Origin: an uncultured Eubacteriales bacterium | GTDB lineage: Bacteria; Bacillota; Clostridia; Christensenellales; Aristaeellaceae | Reading direction: 5' to 3' | Assembly: GCA_902761825.1 (NCBI GenBank) | Contig: CACWLY010000009.1 | Span: forward strand, 1-36,612 | DNA length: 36,612 bases | In this document: one piece after another, positions 24,092 to 32,504 of the stretch | How the letters are laid out: each line of letters starts with the position of its first letter | Position numbering within the stretch: position 1 is the first letter of the stretch | The notes under the pieces: generated by a model | What the model was told of the DNA's origin: nothing | Database searches by the model: none | What the model saw: the letters and a program-made list of their open reading frames with translations, nothing else | Program-made: the position numbers and the translations under genes

Positions 24092-24675
24092 GAAAGGCTG
24101 AAATCAGCCGCAAGACAGCGGAAACCGATATCCGGCTGACCATCGATCTGGACGGAAGCGGAAAGGCCGATATCGATACCGGCTGCGGCTTTCTGGATCA
24201 TATGCTCACGCTGTTCGCCCGGCACGGACGGTTCGATCTGAGCGTGCGCTGCATCGGCGATACCCGGGTGGATTATCACCATACCACCGAGGATATCGGC
24301 ATCGTGCTGGGGCAGGCGTTCGCCCGGGCGCTGGGGGAAAAGCGCGGCATCGTCCGCTACGGCAGCATGCTGCTGCCCATGGATGAAACGCTGGTGCTGT
24401 GCGCCGTCGATCTTTCGGGCCGCGCGGCGCTGCGGTATCATATGGAGATCCCGGCGCAGAAGGTGGGCGATTTCGATACCGAGCTGGGCGAGGAGTTCTT
24501 CTGGGGCTTCGTGCGCGCGGCGGCGGTGACGCTGCACCTCCGGCAGCTGGACGGAACCAATTCCCATCATATCCTGGAGGCGGCCTTCAAAGCCTTCGGA
24601 CGCGCCCTGCGCCAGGCGGTAAGCATCGACGCGGCGGCAGCGGACGAGATCCCCTCCACGAAAGGCAGCCTGTAA
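24088..24675 (+). CDS. hisB: Imidazoleglycerol-phosphate dehydratase
   Basis: A 195-residue monofunctional dehydratase; the phosphatase part found in the E. coli bifunctional HisB is absent and is supplied by the PHP enzyme at the operon's end. The manganese-binding repeats are clear: GCGFLDHMLTLFARHGRFDL, DYHHTTEDIGIVLGQAF and NSHHILEAAFKAFGRAL. The start overlaps hisC as ATGA and the stop shares one base with hisH (TAATG). Confidence 0.96.
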   Translation: MRKAEISRKTAETDIRLTIDLDGSGKADIDTGCGFLDHMLTLFARHGRFDLSVRCIGDTRVDYHHTTEDIGIVLGQAFARALGEKRGIVRYGSMLLPMDETLVLCAVDLSGRAALRYHMEIPAQKVGDFDTELGEEFFWGFVRAAAVTLHLRQLDGTNSHHILEAAFKAFGRALRQAVSIDAAAADEIPSTKGSL

Positions 24676-25286
24676 TGATCACGATCGTGGATTATGGCGT
24701 CGGCAATCTCTTTTCGCTGCGCAGCTCTTTCGGCAGCCTGGGCGAGCGGGCGCGCGTCAGCGGGGATCCGGAAGAGATACTGAACGCCGAAAAAATCATA
24801 CTGCCCGGCGTGGGCGCGTTCGGCGACGCGGCGGAAAAGCTAAGAAGCATCGGCATGGATCAGGCGCTGCTGGCCGCGGCGCGGAAAGGCACGCCGCTGC
24901 TGGGCATCTGCCTGGGCATGCAGCTGCTTTTTGACAGGAGCTTTGAATACGGCGAGCATGCCGGCCTGGGGCTGATCCCCGGCAACGTGCGGCCTATCGC
25001 CGACGTGATCCCGTCGGGGCTCAAGATCCCGCATATCGGCTGGAACGCGCTGCGCTTTCACGGGCCTGCCTGCCCGCTGTTCCGCGACGTGCGCGAGGGG
25101 GAATGCGTGTATTTTGTGCATTCCTTTTACGCGGCGGCCCACGATCCCTTTGTGACGGCCACGGCGGAATACGGCGCGGACCTGACGGCCGCCGTGCGGC
25201 GGGACAATGTGTTCGGCTGTCAGTTCCACCCCGAAAAAAGCGGCGGGGTCGGGCTCAGGATTCTGAAAGCGTTCTGCGAAATGTAG
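24675..25286 (+). CDS. hisH: Imidazole glycerol phosphate synthase, glutamine amidotransferase subunit
   Basis: A 203-residue class I glutaminase that feeds ammonia to HisF. The nucleophile Cys is in GICLGMQLLF and the His/Glu pair in CQFHPEKSG. The N-terminus ITIVDYGVGNLFSLRSSF is diagnostic. Its frame is open upstream within hisB, but the ATG at 24675, in TAATG with the hisB stop, gives the standard family length. hisA follows after 11 bases. Confidence 0.96.
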   Translation: MITIVDYGVGNLFSLRSSFGSLGERARVSGDPEEILNAEKIILPGVGAFGDAAEKLRSIGMDQALLAAARKGTPLLGICLGMQLLFDRSFEYGEHAGLGLIPGNVRPIADVIPSGLKIPHIGWNALRFHGPACPLFRDVREGECVYFVHSFYAAAHDPFVTATAEYGADLTAAVRRDNVFGCQFHPEKSGGVGLRILKAFCEM

Positions 25287-25297
25287 GAGGGGCTGCG

Positions 25298-26011
25298 ATG
25301 TATATTTTTCCCGCCATTGATTTGGTGCAGGGCAAGGCTGTGCGGCTGCTCAAGGGCGATTACGCCAGGATGACGGTGTACAGCGACGATCCGCTGTCGG
25401 TCGCCCGGAGGTTCCGGAGCGACGGGGCGGAATACCTGCATATGGTGGATCTGGAGGGCGCGCGGGACGGCGGAACGCCCAATTTTGACGTCGTGGCCGC
25501 CGCTGCCCGGGAAAGCGGCCTCAGGGTGGAGATCGGCGGCGGCATCCGCAGCGCTGATGTGATCGAGCGCTACCTGGAGGCCGGGGTATACCGGGTGATC
25601 CTGGGCACGGCGGCCGTGACGGACCGGCCGTTCCTGCGGGACGCGGTGCGGCGCTATGGCGCGCGGGTCGCCGTGGGCGTGGACGTGAAGGACGGATTTG
25701 TGGCGATCAGGGGATGGCTGGAAACGAGCCGCGACACGCTGGAGGATTTTTGCGCCGAGCTGCAGGGGCTGGGCGTGGATACCGTGATCTGCACCGATAT
25801 TTTCCGGGACGGCGCGATGCAGGGAACCAACCGGGAGCTGTACCGGCGGCTTTCGCGGGCGTTCTCCCTGCGGCTGGTGGCGTCGGGCGGCGTCTCCACG
25901 CTGGAGGATATCCGCGCCCTGCGGGAGATGAACCTGTATGGAGCCATCGTGGGCAAGGCGCTGTATACCGGCGATATCGACCTGAAAGAAGCGATCGAGG
26001 TGGCAAAATGA
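25298..26011 (+). CDS. hisA: ProFAR isomerase (HisA)
   Basis: A 237-residue beta/alpha-barrel isomerase converting ProFAR to PRFAR. The N-terminal half-barrel has FPAIDLVQGKAVRLLKGDY with the catalytic Asp8 and the second half has TDIFRDGAMQGTN with the second Asp. Phosphate-binding loops VEIGGGIRS and LVASGGVSTLEDI are present. The ATG at 25298 has TAGGAGGGG upstream. The stop overlaps hisF as ATGA. Confidence 0.96.
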   Translation: MYIFPAIDLVQGKAVRLLKGDYARMTVYSDDPLSVARRFRSDGAEYLHMVDLEGARDGGTPNFDVVAAAARESGLRVEIGGGIRSADVIERYLEAGVYRVILGTAAVTDRPFLRDAVRRYGARVAVGVDVKDGFVAIRGWLETSRDTLEDFCAELQGLGVDTVICTDIFRDGAMQGTNRELYRRLSRAFSLRLVASGGVSTLEDIRALREMNLYGAIVGKALYTGDIDLKEAIEVAK

Positions 26012-26766
26012 TCACCAAACGAATCATTCCCTGCCTGGACGTCAGGGACGGGCGCGTGGTCAAGGGCGTCAATTTTCAGGGCCTGGCCGACGTCAATTCG
26101 CCCGTGGAGCTGGCGAAGTATTATTCCGACAACGGCGCGGACGAGCTTGTGTTTTACGATATCACCGCTTCGGCGGAGGGCCGCGCGCTGTTTACCGATA
26201 TCCTGACCGAAACGGCCTCGCAGGTGTTCATTCCGCTGACCGTGGGCGGCGGCATCAATACGGTGGACGATTTCGACCGCGTGCTCAAGTGCGGGGCCGA
26301 CAAGGTGAGCGTCAACAGCGGGGCCATCCGCCATCCCGATCTGGTCCGGGAGGCCGCGCGCAAGTACGGCGATCAGTGCGTGGTGCTTTCCGCCGACGTC
26401 AAGCGCGTGGACGGCGTGTTCCATGTGTTCGCCAAGGGCGGCCGCGAGGATACCGGCATGGAAGCCATCGGCTGGATCAGGCGCTGCGTGGATATGGGCG
26501 CGGGGGAGATCGTGGTCAATTCCATCGATACCGACGGCGTCAAGAACGGCTTTGATCTGGAAATGCTCGCGGCCGTATGCGACGCCGTCAGCGTGCCGGT
26601 GATCGCGTCGGGCGGCGCGGGCAACGCGCGCCACTTCGTCGATCTGTTCAGGGCTTTGCCCAAGGTGGACGCCGGGCTCGCCGCTTCCATTTTCCACTTC
26701 GGGGAGGTCAGGATTCCCGATCTGAAAAAAGAACTTGCCGAAAACGGCATTATCGTCAGGAGATGA
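26008..26766 (+). CDS. hisF: Imidazole glycerol phosphate synthase, cyclase subunit
   Basis: A 252-residue beta/alpha-barrel cyclase that uses ammonia from HisH to make imidazole glycerol phosphate and AICAR. The signature IIPCLDVRDGRVVKGVNF carries the first catalytic Asp and NSIDTDGVKNGFD the second. VGGGINTVDD and IASGGAGNARHFVDLF are the phosphate loops. The four-base overlap with hisA and the ATGA-like junction with hisIE continue the coupled arrangement. Confidence 0.97.
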   Translation: MITKRIIPCLDVRDGRVVKGVNFQGLADVNSPVELAKYYSDNGADELVFYDITASAEGRALFTDILTETASQVFIPLTVGGGINTVDDFDRVLKCGADKVSVNSGAIRHPDLVREAARKYGDQCVVLSADVKRVDGVFHVFAKGGREDTGMEAIGWIRRCVDMGAGEIVVNSIDTDGVKNGFDLEMLAAVCDAVSVPVIASGGAGNARHFVDLFRALPKVDAGLAASIFHFGEVRIPDLKKELAENGIIVRR

Positions 26767-26771
26767 AAAAC

Positions 26772-27431
26772 ATGCTTGATATCGATCAGCTGAAATTCGA
26801 TGAAAAAGGCCTGATCCCCGCGATCGTGGTGGACGCCGACAGCAAAAAGGTGCTGACGCTGGCCTACATGAACAAGGAAAGCCTGAAAATCTCGATGGAA
26901 AAAGGGCTTACCTGCTTCTGGAGCCGTTCCCGGCAGGAGCTTTGGCTCAAGGGCGAGACCAGCGGAAACTATCAGCATATCGTATCCATTACGGCGGACT
27001 GCGACCGGGACGCGCTGACCGTGGTCGTGCGCAAGGACGGCCCGGCCTGCCATACCGGGGCGGACAGCTGCTTCTTCGAGGAGGTTTACCGCGGCGGGGA
27101 ACCGGAGGGCTTTACGCTGGAGGGCCTGATGGCGCTGCTGCAGGGACGCAAGGAAACGCTGCCCGAGGGCTCCTATACCAGCTATCTGTTCACCAAAGGC
27201 ATCGATAAGATCCTGAAAAAGGTCGGCGAGGAATGCACCGAGGTGATCATCGCGGCGAAGGCTGACGATAAGGCGGAAACCGTTTACGAGGTCGCCGATC
27301 TGTGCTATCACGTGATGGTGATGATGGTGGAGATGGGCATATCGGTGGAGGATATCCGCAAGGAGCTTGCCTCCCGCCATGTGATCGATCATAAAGTCAA
27401 GCAGGAGAAGATGACCGGCAATGCCAAGTAA
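26772..27431 (+). CDS. hisIE: Bifunctional PR-AMP cyclohydrolase / PR-ATP pyrophosphatase
   Basis: A fused protein of 219 residues for steps two and three. The HisI half (about 1-110) has CFWSRSRQELWLKGETSGN, DCDRDALTVVV and the metal-binding GPACHTGADSCFF. The HisE half (about 115-205) has KKVGEECTEVIIAAKADD, the pyrophosphatase signature. Two starts are possible: ATG 26763 overlaps the hisF stop as ATGA but touches the AGGAG site directly; ATG 26772 lies 9 bases after AGGAG and is preferred. The difference is three residues. The gene end overlaps the phosphatase gene by 11 bases. Confidence 0.95.
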   Translation: MLDIDQLKFDEKGLIPAIVVDADSKKVLTLAYMNKESLKISMEKGLTCFWSRSRQELWLKGETSGNYQHIVSITADCDRDALTVVVRKDGPACHTGADSCFFEEVYRGGEPEGFTLEGLMALLQGRKETLPEGSYTSYLFTKGIDKILKKVGEECTEVIIAAKADDKAETVYEVADLCYHVMVMMVEMGISVEDIRKELASRHVIDHKVKQEKMTGNAK

Positions 27432-28242
27432 TTATCATACGCATTCCATCTATTGCGACGGCAGGGACGCCCCAAGCGAAATGGCGGAAAAAGCCTTTTC
27501 CCTGGGGTTTGCCGCCCTGGGCTTTTCGGGGCATAAGGACCCGGCCTTTTCGTCCTGCGGCATGACGCCCGAAAAAGAGGCGGCCTACCGGGAGGCGGTG
27601 ACCGCGCTGAAGAAAGCGTATGCCGGACGGATGGAGGTTTACTGCGGCATCGAGCAGGATATCCTGGCCGGGCACCGGGATCCGTGGTACGATTACGCCA
27701 TCGGCTCGGTGCATTGGATAGAGAAGGACGGCGTGCGCCTCAGCATCGACTGGAAGGCCGAAAAGGCGCGCTCGAATATAGAGGAGGCGTTTCAGGGCGA
27801 TCCCTATGCCTACGCCGCGGCGTATTTTGAAACGGTGGCGCGGGTAAAGGAGAAAACCGGCTGCGATATCATCGGGCATTTTGACCTGCTGACCAAGTTT
27901 GAGGATCAGTGCGCCTTCTTTGACCAGGAGCATCCGCGGTATCGCGCGGCGGTTTTCTCGGCGCTGGACGCGCTGTGCGAACCGGGGACGGTGTTTGAAA
28001 TCAATACCGGCGCGATGTCCCGCGGCTACCGTTCGTCTCCCTATCCGGCGCCGTGGATCCTGAAGGAGCTGAAACAGCGCCGCTGCGCGGTGATGATCAA
28101 CAGCGACTGCCACGACCGGCAGAAGCTGGATCTGGGGTTTGATGCCGCGGTGCGCCTGGCCGCGCAGGCGGGCTTCGACTGCTGTATCGAGATCAGAAAA
28201 GGACGGTTCACGGAGATCGGACTGAACGATTTCTTGAAATAA
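27421..28242 (+). CDS. hisK: Histidinol-phosphatase, PHP family
   Basis: A 273-residue metal-dependent phosphatase of the PHP superfamily that removes phosphate from histidinol phosphate. Metal-ligand motifs in order are YHTHSIYCDG at residues 5-14, GFSGHKD, GIEQDIL, GSVHW, IGHFDL and NSDCHD near the C-terminus. The 11-base overlap with hisIE places it in the histidine operon and makes the pathway from PRPP to histidine complete within this one unit. It is the last gene; a long perfect inverted repeat follows. The symbol hisJ is also used for this family. Confidence 0.92.
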   Translation: MPSNYHTHSIYCDGRDAPSEMAEKAFSLGFAALGFSGHKDPAFSSCGMTPEKEAAYREAVTALKKAYAGRMEVYCGIEQDILAGHRDPWYDYAIGSVHWIEKDGVRLSIDWKAEKARSNIEEAFQGDPYAYAAAYFETVARVKEKTGCDIIGHFDLLTKFEDQCAFFDQEHPRYRAAVFSALDALCEPGTVFEINTGAMSRGYRSSPYPAPWILKELKQRRCAVMINSDCHDRQKLDLGFDAAVRLAAQAGFDCCIEIRKGRFTEIGLNDFLK

Positions 28243-28300
28243 CCTTTGCTTGAAAGCAGACAAATTTACAGCCTTTTTCGCCCTGGCGGCGGAAGAGCAG

Positions 28301-28345
28301 AAAGGGGAACGTCAGGGACCGCAGAGGTCCCTGACGTTCCCCTTT
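28301..28345. terminator. 20-bp perfect inverted repeat between convergent units
   Basis: The arms 28301-28320 and 28326-28345 are perfect complements (AAAGGGGAACG at the outer end) around a GCAGA loop. It sits between the histidine operon and the convergent esterase gene and could terminate both, though the T runs are only three bases. The GGGGAACGTCAGGGACC type of palindrome resembles dispersed extragenic palindromes in Clostridia genomes, so it may be a repeat used as terminator. Confidence 0.7.
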
Positions 28346-28359
28346 GAACAGTACAACCG

Positions 28360-31056
28360 TTACGGAGCAGCCAGCGTGAGATCGTCCAGCGTGTCCAGCA
28401 CGGCGGTCTGGTCAAAGACCGAAGCCTTCAAAACCACCGTGGCGGGCTTGGCGGGATCGATGATTTCGTCGAGCGCCAGCGTGGCGGAAACGCCGCTGTT
28501 TTCAGCTGTATAGGACAGTTCGGTCACCGTGGCGGAATACACCGATTCGCCGTCCTGGAAGATTTCCAGCGCGACCGGGATGCGGAGCGCGGGCGACGGA
28601 TCGACGGTATAGGCAGAGGCCGGGATCGTCAGCATGCGGTCTTTCAGCGTTTCGTCTCCCCGGACGTCTATCGTGAGACCGCGCTTTTCCTGATCCACGG
28701 TAAGCGTGCCGCGAACAGGCTCTGCCGCCGCTTCCCCGGCATGGTACATGTTGGCGCGCGCGTAGGAGAAAGCGTCCTGGAAGAAGGGCAGATAGAAAGC
28801 GCTGTCATGGCTGCCGTTTTCGATGAAGAAGCGATGGGGCACGTCCTTTTTCAGCAGCTCCTGATGCAGCTCGATCGCGGGAACGCCGAAGCCGTAGTTA
28901 TCCTGGTTTCCGCAGATGAAGTAGAGGGTGAAATACCGCAGGTATTCCGCCGATTCCACTTTGGACACCGTTACGGGATTGGCCGCCGCGCCATAGCTAA
29001 ACGCGCCGAAGAAGGAAACGGCGCCGCTGAAGAAATCCGGGTTGCGCAGCGCCACGCCGAAGGCTCCCTGGCCGCCCATGGAGCAGCCGGCCGTCAGGCG
29101 ACAGCGCGCGTCGGGAATGGTGCGATAACGGCTGTCGATGTGCGGGATCAGTTCCTCCGTGATCATCTTTTCCCAGTCGCCGCGCCACCAGCTTTCCTCG
29201 GCGGAATTGGGGATCACCACGATCATCGGATCGTACCTGCCTTCCGCGATCCCGGCGTCGAGCAGCTCGTTGATCCTGTCGGTCCGGTAGGAGGTATGGT
29301 CGGAATTGAACTGATGCAGCAGATAGACCGTGGGATAGCGGCGGTCGCTTTGCGCGTAATCGGGCGGCAGATAGATCAGGTACGGCGTTTCGGCCTCGCC
29401 GGTCTGCCCCTGCGCCGAAGCCGCGAAGGCGGAGGCGAAGGTTTCCTCGTAGAACCTGGAATCATCCCCGGCGATCCGGGCAGTAAAGGTCTCCTGCGTA
29501 TAGAGCCCGATGGGGCCGGCGTACCAGCCGCCCGCGCCGAAGGGCAGATCGTTCCAGGCGCGCACGACCAGCACGTTCTCTCCGTCCCGCTTCAGCAGCC
29601 CGGGATCGATCGTGAAATGGCTGAATACCGCCCAGGTGGTATCCCCGGTGGGCTGTCCTTTTTCATCCATTCCGGTCGCGCCGACGCGGACGCCGTTCAG
29701 GAACACCTCGCACCGGTCGTCGACGCAGCCGATGGAAAGCTCGGGCGCGTCGTCGCTGAAATCCTCGGGAACGGTAAAGACGCGGGCGTAATAACCGTTT
29801 CCGGTAATGAAGAAATCGAAATAATCGGGGCCGTAGGACGAGCGGACGTTCTCATCGCTGATATTGCCGTAGCCCTTCGTCCAATTGCCCATGCCGGGCT
29901 GAACGACCGGCCAGTCGGCAAAATCGGCGGCCGTCAGCGCCGCGGGGTTCACGTCGCTTTTCCCGCCGGCATACAGGAAATGCCAGTCGCCGGACAGATC
30001 CACCGCGCCGGGATCGTTCTTTTGCAGGATGAAGTTCGCCATCGCCCGCGCGACCGGCGTTCCAAGCAGCGATACCGTAAGCTGCGCTTCGCCGTTCTCC
30101 GCGAGCGCGTTTTTCACGGACAGCCGGCCGGAATACTCGCCCGCGCCGTTCACGGCCTGCGTTTCGGTCGCTTCCTGACCGCCGACGGCAAGACGGATCT
30201 CCATTTCCGCGCCGTCCGGCGCGTAATCGCGCAGCGCGTCGCTCACCGTAACGGTATAATCGGCGGAAACCGTTTCGTCTTCCTCCGTCAGCACGGCTTT
30301 TACGGGGTTCAGGGACGCGCTTGCGGCGTCGCCCAGCATGTAACGGGTCAGCCGATCCAGCACGCGCGCGGAGGATTCCGCCAGGAACGCTTCATCCCAT
30401 GCGCCGGGCCGCGCCGTGTATTCATGGAAAGCGCTGCCGGTGCCGAAACCGATCATCATCGCGCCGATATCGTCGGTGGAGCCTTCCTGATCGATCCAGG
30501 CGTCCTCCACGGGCGCGTCCAGGTAAGTGTACAGCCGGTCCAGCGCGGTTTTGTCCGCGCTGTGCAGCGTTCTGATTTTATCGGCAGCGCTGCCGAGGCC
30601 GAGCCAGGGATTGTCCTCGCCGGCAAAATTGCCCCGGACGCTGACGGCCGCGCCGAAAGGACTGCCGTCTTCAAGCGCCAGCATGTAAGCCAGGTATCCG
30701 CCCGCGCCGGTTCCGACCGCCGCGCGGCGCGCGCGATCCGGAATCGTGCGGTATTCGCCGTCCACCGCCGCGACTGTTTCGGCCATAGCCGCGGCGATAT
30801 CGCCGTCCCGGCTGAGCGAGGGACGCACGAGGATCATGGACAGGCCTTTTTGCTGTTCCATAGCCAGGGCCAGCGCTTCCGTAAGGCCGCTGTCATCGGG
30901 CTGGTTTTCGGCCTGGGGGAGCACATACAAAACGGGATAGCGCAGGCCGCTGTCCGCGTAGTCCGCGGGCAGAAACACCTCGTAATCTCCGGCAGCCAGC
31001 GCCTGCAAGGGAACGAGAAGAAGGAGCGCGACGGCGATCCATATCAGCTTTTTCAT
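28360..31056 (-). CDS. Secreted multidomain esterase with two esterase-D-like domains
   Basis: An 898-residue secreted protein. The signal peptide MKKLIWIAVALLLLVPLQAL is cleaved near LAA; there is no anchor. Residues about 24-245 form a first esterase-D-like (PF00756) domain, but where the nucleophile Ser should be it reads GTGAG (115-119), so it is probably inactive. A beta domain (about 250-345) and a GH2-type jelly-roll carbohydrate-binding-like domain (about 350-525; DLSGDWHFLY, VFLNGVRVG, ENVLVVRAWND) follow. The second esterase domain (about 555-770) has GCSMGG with Ser659, GNQDNYG with Asp719 and GSHDSAF with His750. A C-terminal beta domain closes it. It may deacylate plant polysaccharide, like feruloyl or acetyl-xylan esterases (inference). 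Confidence 0.85.
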   Translation of the reverse strand: MKKLIWIAVALLLLVPLQALAAGDYEVFLPADYADSGLRYPVLYVLPQAENQPDDSGLTEALALAMEQQKGLSMILVRPSLSRDGDIAAAMAETVAAVDGEYRTIPDRARRAAVGTGAGGYLAYMLALEDGSPFGAAVSVRGNFAGEDNPWLGLGSAADKIRTLHSADKTALDRLYTYLDAPVEDAWIDQEGSTDDIGAMMIGFGTGSAFHEYTARPGAWDEAFLAESSARVLDRLTRYMLGDAASASLNPVKAVLTEEDETVSADYTVTVSDALRDYAPDGAEMEIRLAVGGQEATETQAVNGAGEYSGRLSVKNALAENGEAQLTVSLLGTPVARAMANFILQKNDPGAVDLSGDWHFLYAGGKSDVNPAALTAADFADWPVVQPGMGNWTKGYGNISDENVRSSYGPDYFDFFITGNGYYARVFTVPEDFSDDAPELSIGCVDDRCEVFLNGVRVGATGMDEKGQPTGDTTWAVFSHFTIDPGLLKRDGENVLVVRAWNDLPFGAGGWYAGPIGLYTQETFTARIAGDDSRFYEETFASAFAASAQGQTGEAETPYLIYLPPDYAQSDRRYPTVYLLHQFNSDHTSYRTDRINELLDAGIAEGRYDPMIVVIPNSAEESWWRGDWEKMITEELIPHIDSRYRTIPDARCRLTAGCSMGGQGAFGVALRNPDFFSGAVSFFGAFSYGAAANPVTVSKVESAEYLRYFTLYFICGNQDNYGFGVPAIELHQELLKKDVPHRFFIENGSHDSAFYLPFFQDAFSYARANMYHAGEAAAEPVRGTLTVDQEKRGLTIDVRGDETLKDRMLTIPASAYTVDPSPALRIPVALEIFQDGESVYSATVTELSYTAENSGVSATLALDEIIDPAKPATVVLKASVFDQTAVLDTLDDLTLAAP

Positions 31057-31114
31057 CGTTTTGTTTCCTCCTGTCCTGCATGATGCGAATGGTGTAAAAA
31101 GATCAAGGGATTCG

Positions 31115-31163
31115 ACGAGGGCGCTGCCCTCGTGCTCGCGCTGGGGAGGGAGTCCCTCCCCAG
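31115..31163. repeat. GC-rich hairpin pair
   Basis: Two adjacent hairpins: ACGAGGGC/GCCCTCGT with a GCT loop (31115-31133) and the palindrome CTGGGGAGGGA-G-TCCCTCCCCAG (31141-31163). No T run follows. It looks like a dispersed intergenic repeat upstream of the esterase gene, next to the nested elements that start at 31190. Confidence 0.55.
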
Positions 31164-31189
31164 ACCCCGCCAGTTGCGGAGACAGCGTA

Positions 31190-31282
31190 ATACTATTCTC
31201 AATCTAAAATCTTATCATCTATGGGTGTCTTTTCCGTCTTGGCGTTGCTTCATTCCGGTCAACGTAGCGCTGCTACGCCTCC
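31190..31282. mobile_element. MITE-like element, left part only
   Basis: From ATACTATTCTCA through the CGTAGC-GCT-GCTACG hairpin this stretch repeats the left part of the elements at 19761 and 31492 with only one visible base change in the compared part (CTATGGG for CTTTGGG). The matching right terminal repeat does not follow; instead the multibranched hairpin repeat begins at 31289. It is therefore a truncated copy, or the left end of a larger composite ending at 31610. Confidence 0.75.
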
Positions 31283-31288
31283 CTCCTC

Positions 31289-31468
31289 GAACAAGCAACT
31301 TGCCGCTGTCAGTTGGATAGGTGTGCTATCGCTTCCGGGCAGGCCAGCTTTGCTGGCCAGACTGTGCGCAAAGCGCACAGTAAGCAAAAGGGTTTTTCCA
31401 GAAAAACAAACGAGCTTGTTTTTCTGGAAAACTCCTTTTGTTCTTTATGCCCGGGAGCTTGCTTGTTC
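31289..31468. repeat. Multibranched hairpin repeat, copy 2
   Basis: Same architecture as 24-154. The closing stem is 31331-31341 with 31448-31458 (one G-T pair). The first hairpin is 31342-31358 with a TTT loop and the second is 31361-31381 with a CAAAG loop. The long arm 31385-31440 has outer pairs CAAAAGG/CCTTTTG and a 16-bp inner stem. The long arm's sequence differs from copy 1 but remains paired. An extra outer stem GAACAAGCAA (31289-31298) with TTGCTTGTTC (31459-31468) delimits the unit. It lies between the partial and complete MITE-like copies. Confidence 0.78.
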
Positions 31469-31491
31469 CTATCTTTGTCAAACGGGGCCTT

Positions 31492-31610
31492 ATACTATTC
31501 TCAATCTAAAATCTTATCATCTTTGGGTGTCTTTTCCGTCTTGGCGTTGCTTCATTCCGGTCAACGTAGCGCTGCTACGCCTTGATAATCTTTTATACTG
31601 AGAATAGTAT
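31492..31610. mobile_element. MITE-like element, 119 bp
   Basis: The most compact complete copy: 28-base imperfect terminal inverted repeats (31492-31519 and 31583-31610) around a core that ends in the CGTAGC-GCT-GCTACG hairpin. Compared with the 19761 copy it lacks about 43 bases before the right end. A further AATAGTAT occurs just outside at 31619-31626. No transposase is encoded. Confidence 0.8.
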
Positions 31611-31652
31611 TAAAACGCAAATAGTATAAGACAGTCCCTTTTGTACGGATGA

Positions 31653-32504
31653 TTATTTGACCGCGCCGGTAATGCCTTCCGCGAACTGTTTCTGCAGCAC
31701 GAAGAAGATGATGATGGTGGGCAGCGAGGCGAAAAGCACGCCCAGCATCAGCATGCCGTAATCCACGCCGTAGCCGTTGGACATGTTGGCTACCAGCATG
31801 GGCATGGTCTTGACGGCGTTGCCCTTCATGACGGTGCGCGGCCACATGTAGGAGTTCCACGCGCCCATGAAGGTGATAACGGCCGCCGCCGCGTAGGTGG
31901 ACTTCATCATCGGGAAGTACATGCGGAAGAAGATGCCGATCTCGCTCAGTCCGTCGATGCGGGCGGCTTCCATGGTGTCGATGGGGAAGTTGCGGCTGTT
32001 CTGGCGGAACATCATGATTAGGAACGTCGTGGAGAGGCCGGGGATGATGAAGGCCCAAACAGTGTTGAGCAGCTTCAGCTTGGAGATCATGGTGAACAGC
32101 GGGATCAGCGTCGCAACCTGCGGCACCATCATGGCCAGCAGCAGGATGGCGAACAGGCGGTCCTTGCCCTTGTCGTGATAAAGCTCGAAGCCGTAACCGG
32201 CCAGGGAGCAGATCAGCAGCGAGCCGATCGTCTGCACGAACGCATAGAAGAAGGAGTTGCCCATGGCCTGCCACAGGTTATCCGTGGCGATCAGCGCCTT
32301 ATAGTTTTCCACCAGATGCGAGCCGAACCAGATCTTGCCGCGGGCGACCTCGACGGTGGTGTTGGTGGCGGCGGTGAACATCCAGAACAGCGGGAACACC
32401 GACAGGAAAGCCATGATGGTCAGGAAGATGTAGCTGGGGATCAGCTTGCGCTGGATATGGGATACAGCGCGTTTCCGGGTTCTGGAATCAGTCACGCGTA
32501 TCAC
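31653..32504 (-). CDS. CUT1 sugar ABC transporter permease (MalG-like)
   Basis: A 283-residue permease with six membrane segments starting at YIFLTIMAFLSVFPLFWMFT. The EAA loop is EAARIDGLSEIGIFFRMYFP and the protein ends FAEGITGAVK. The start taken is a GTG at 32504 that overlaps the upstream permease by 17 bases; a second GTG at 32495 is possible and neither has a clear ribosome site, so translation is probably coupled to the upstream gene. Last gene of the third transporter; its transcription would run into the repeat cluster at 31190-31610. Confidence 0.9.
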   Translation of the reverse strand: MIRVTDSRTRKRAVSHIQRKLIPSYIFLTIMAFLSVFPLFWMFTAATNTTVEVARGKIWFGSHLVENYKALIATDNLWQAMGNSFFYAFVQTIGSLLICSLAGYGFELYHDKGKDRLFAILLLAMMVPQVATLIPLFTMISKLKLLNTVWAFIIPGLSTTFLIMMFRQNSRNFPIDTMEAARIDGLSEIGIFFRMYFPMMKSTYAAAAVITFMGAWNSYMWPRTVMKGNAVKTMPMLVANMSNGYGVDYGMLMLGVLFASLPTIIIFFVLQKQFAEGITGAVK

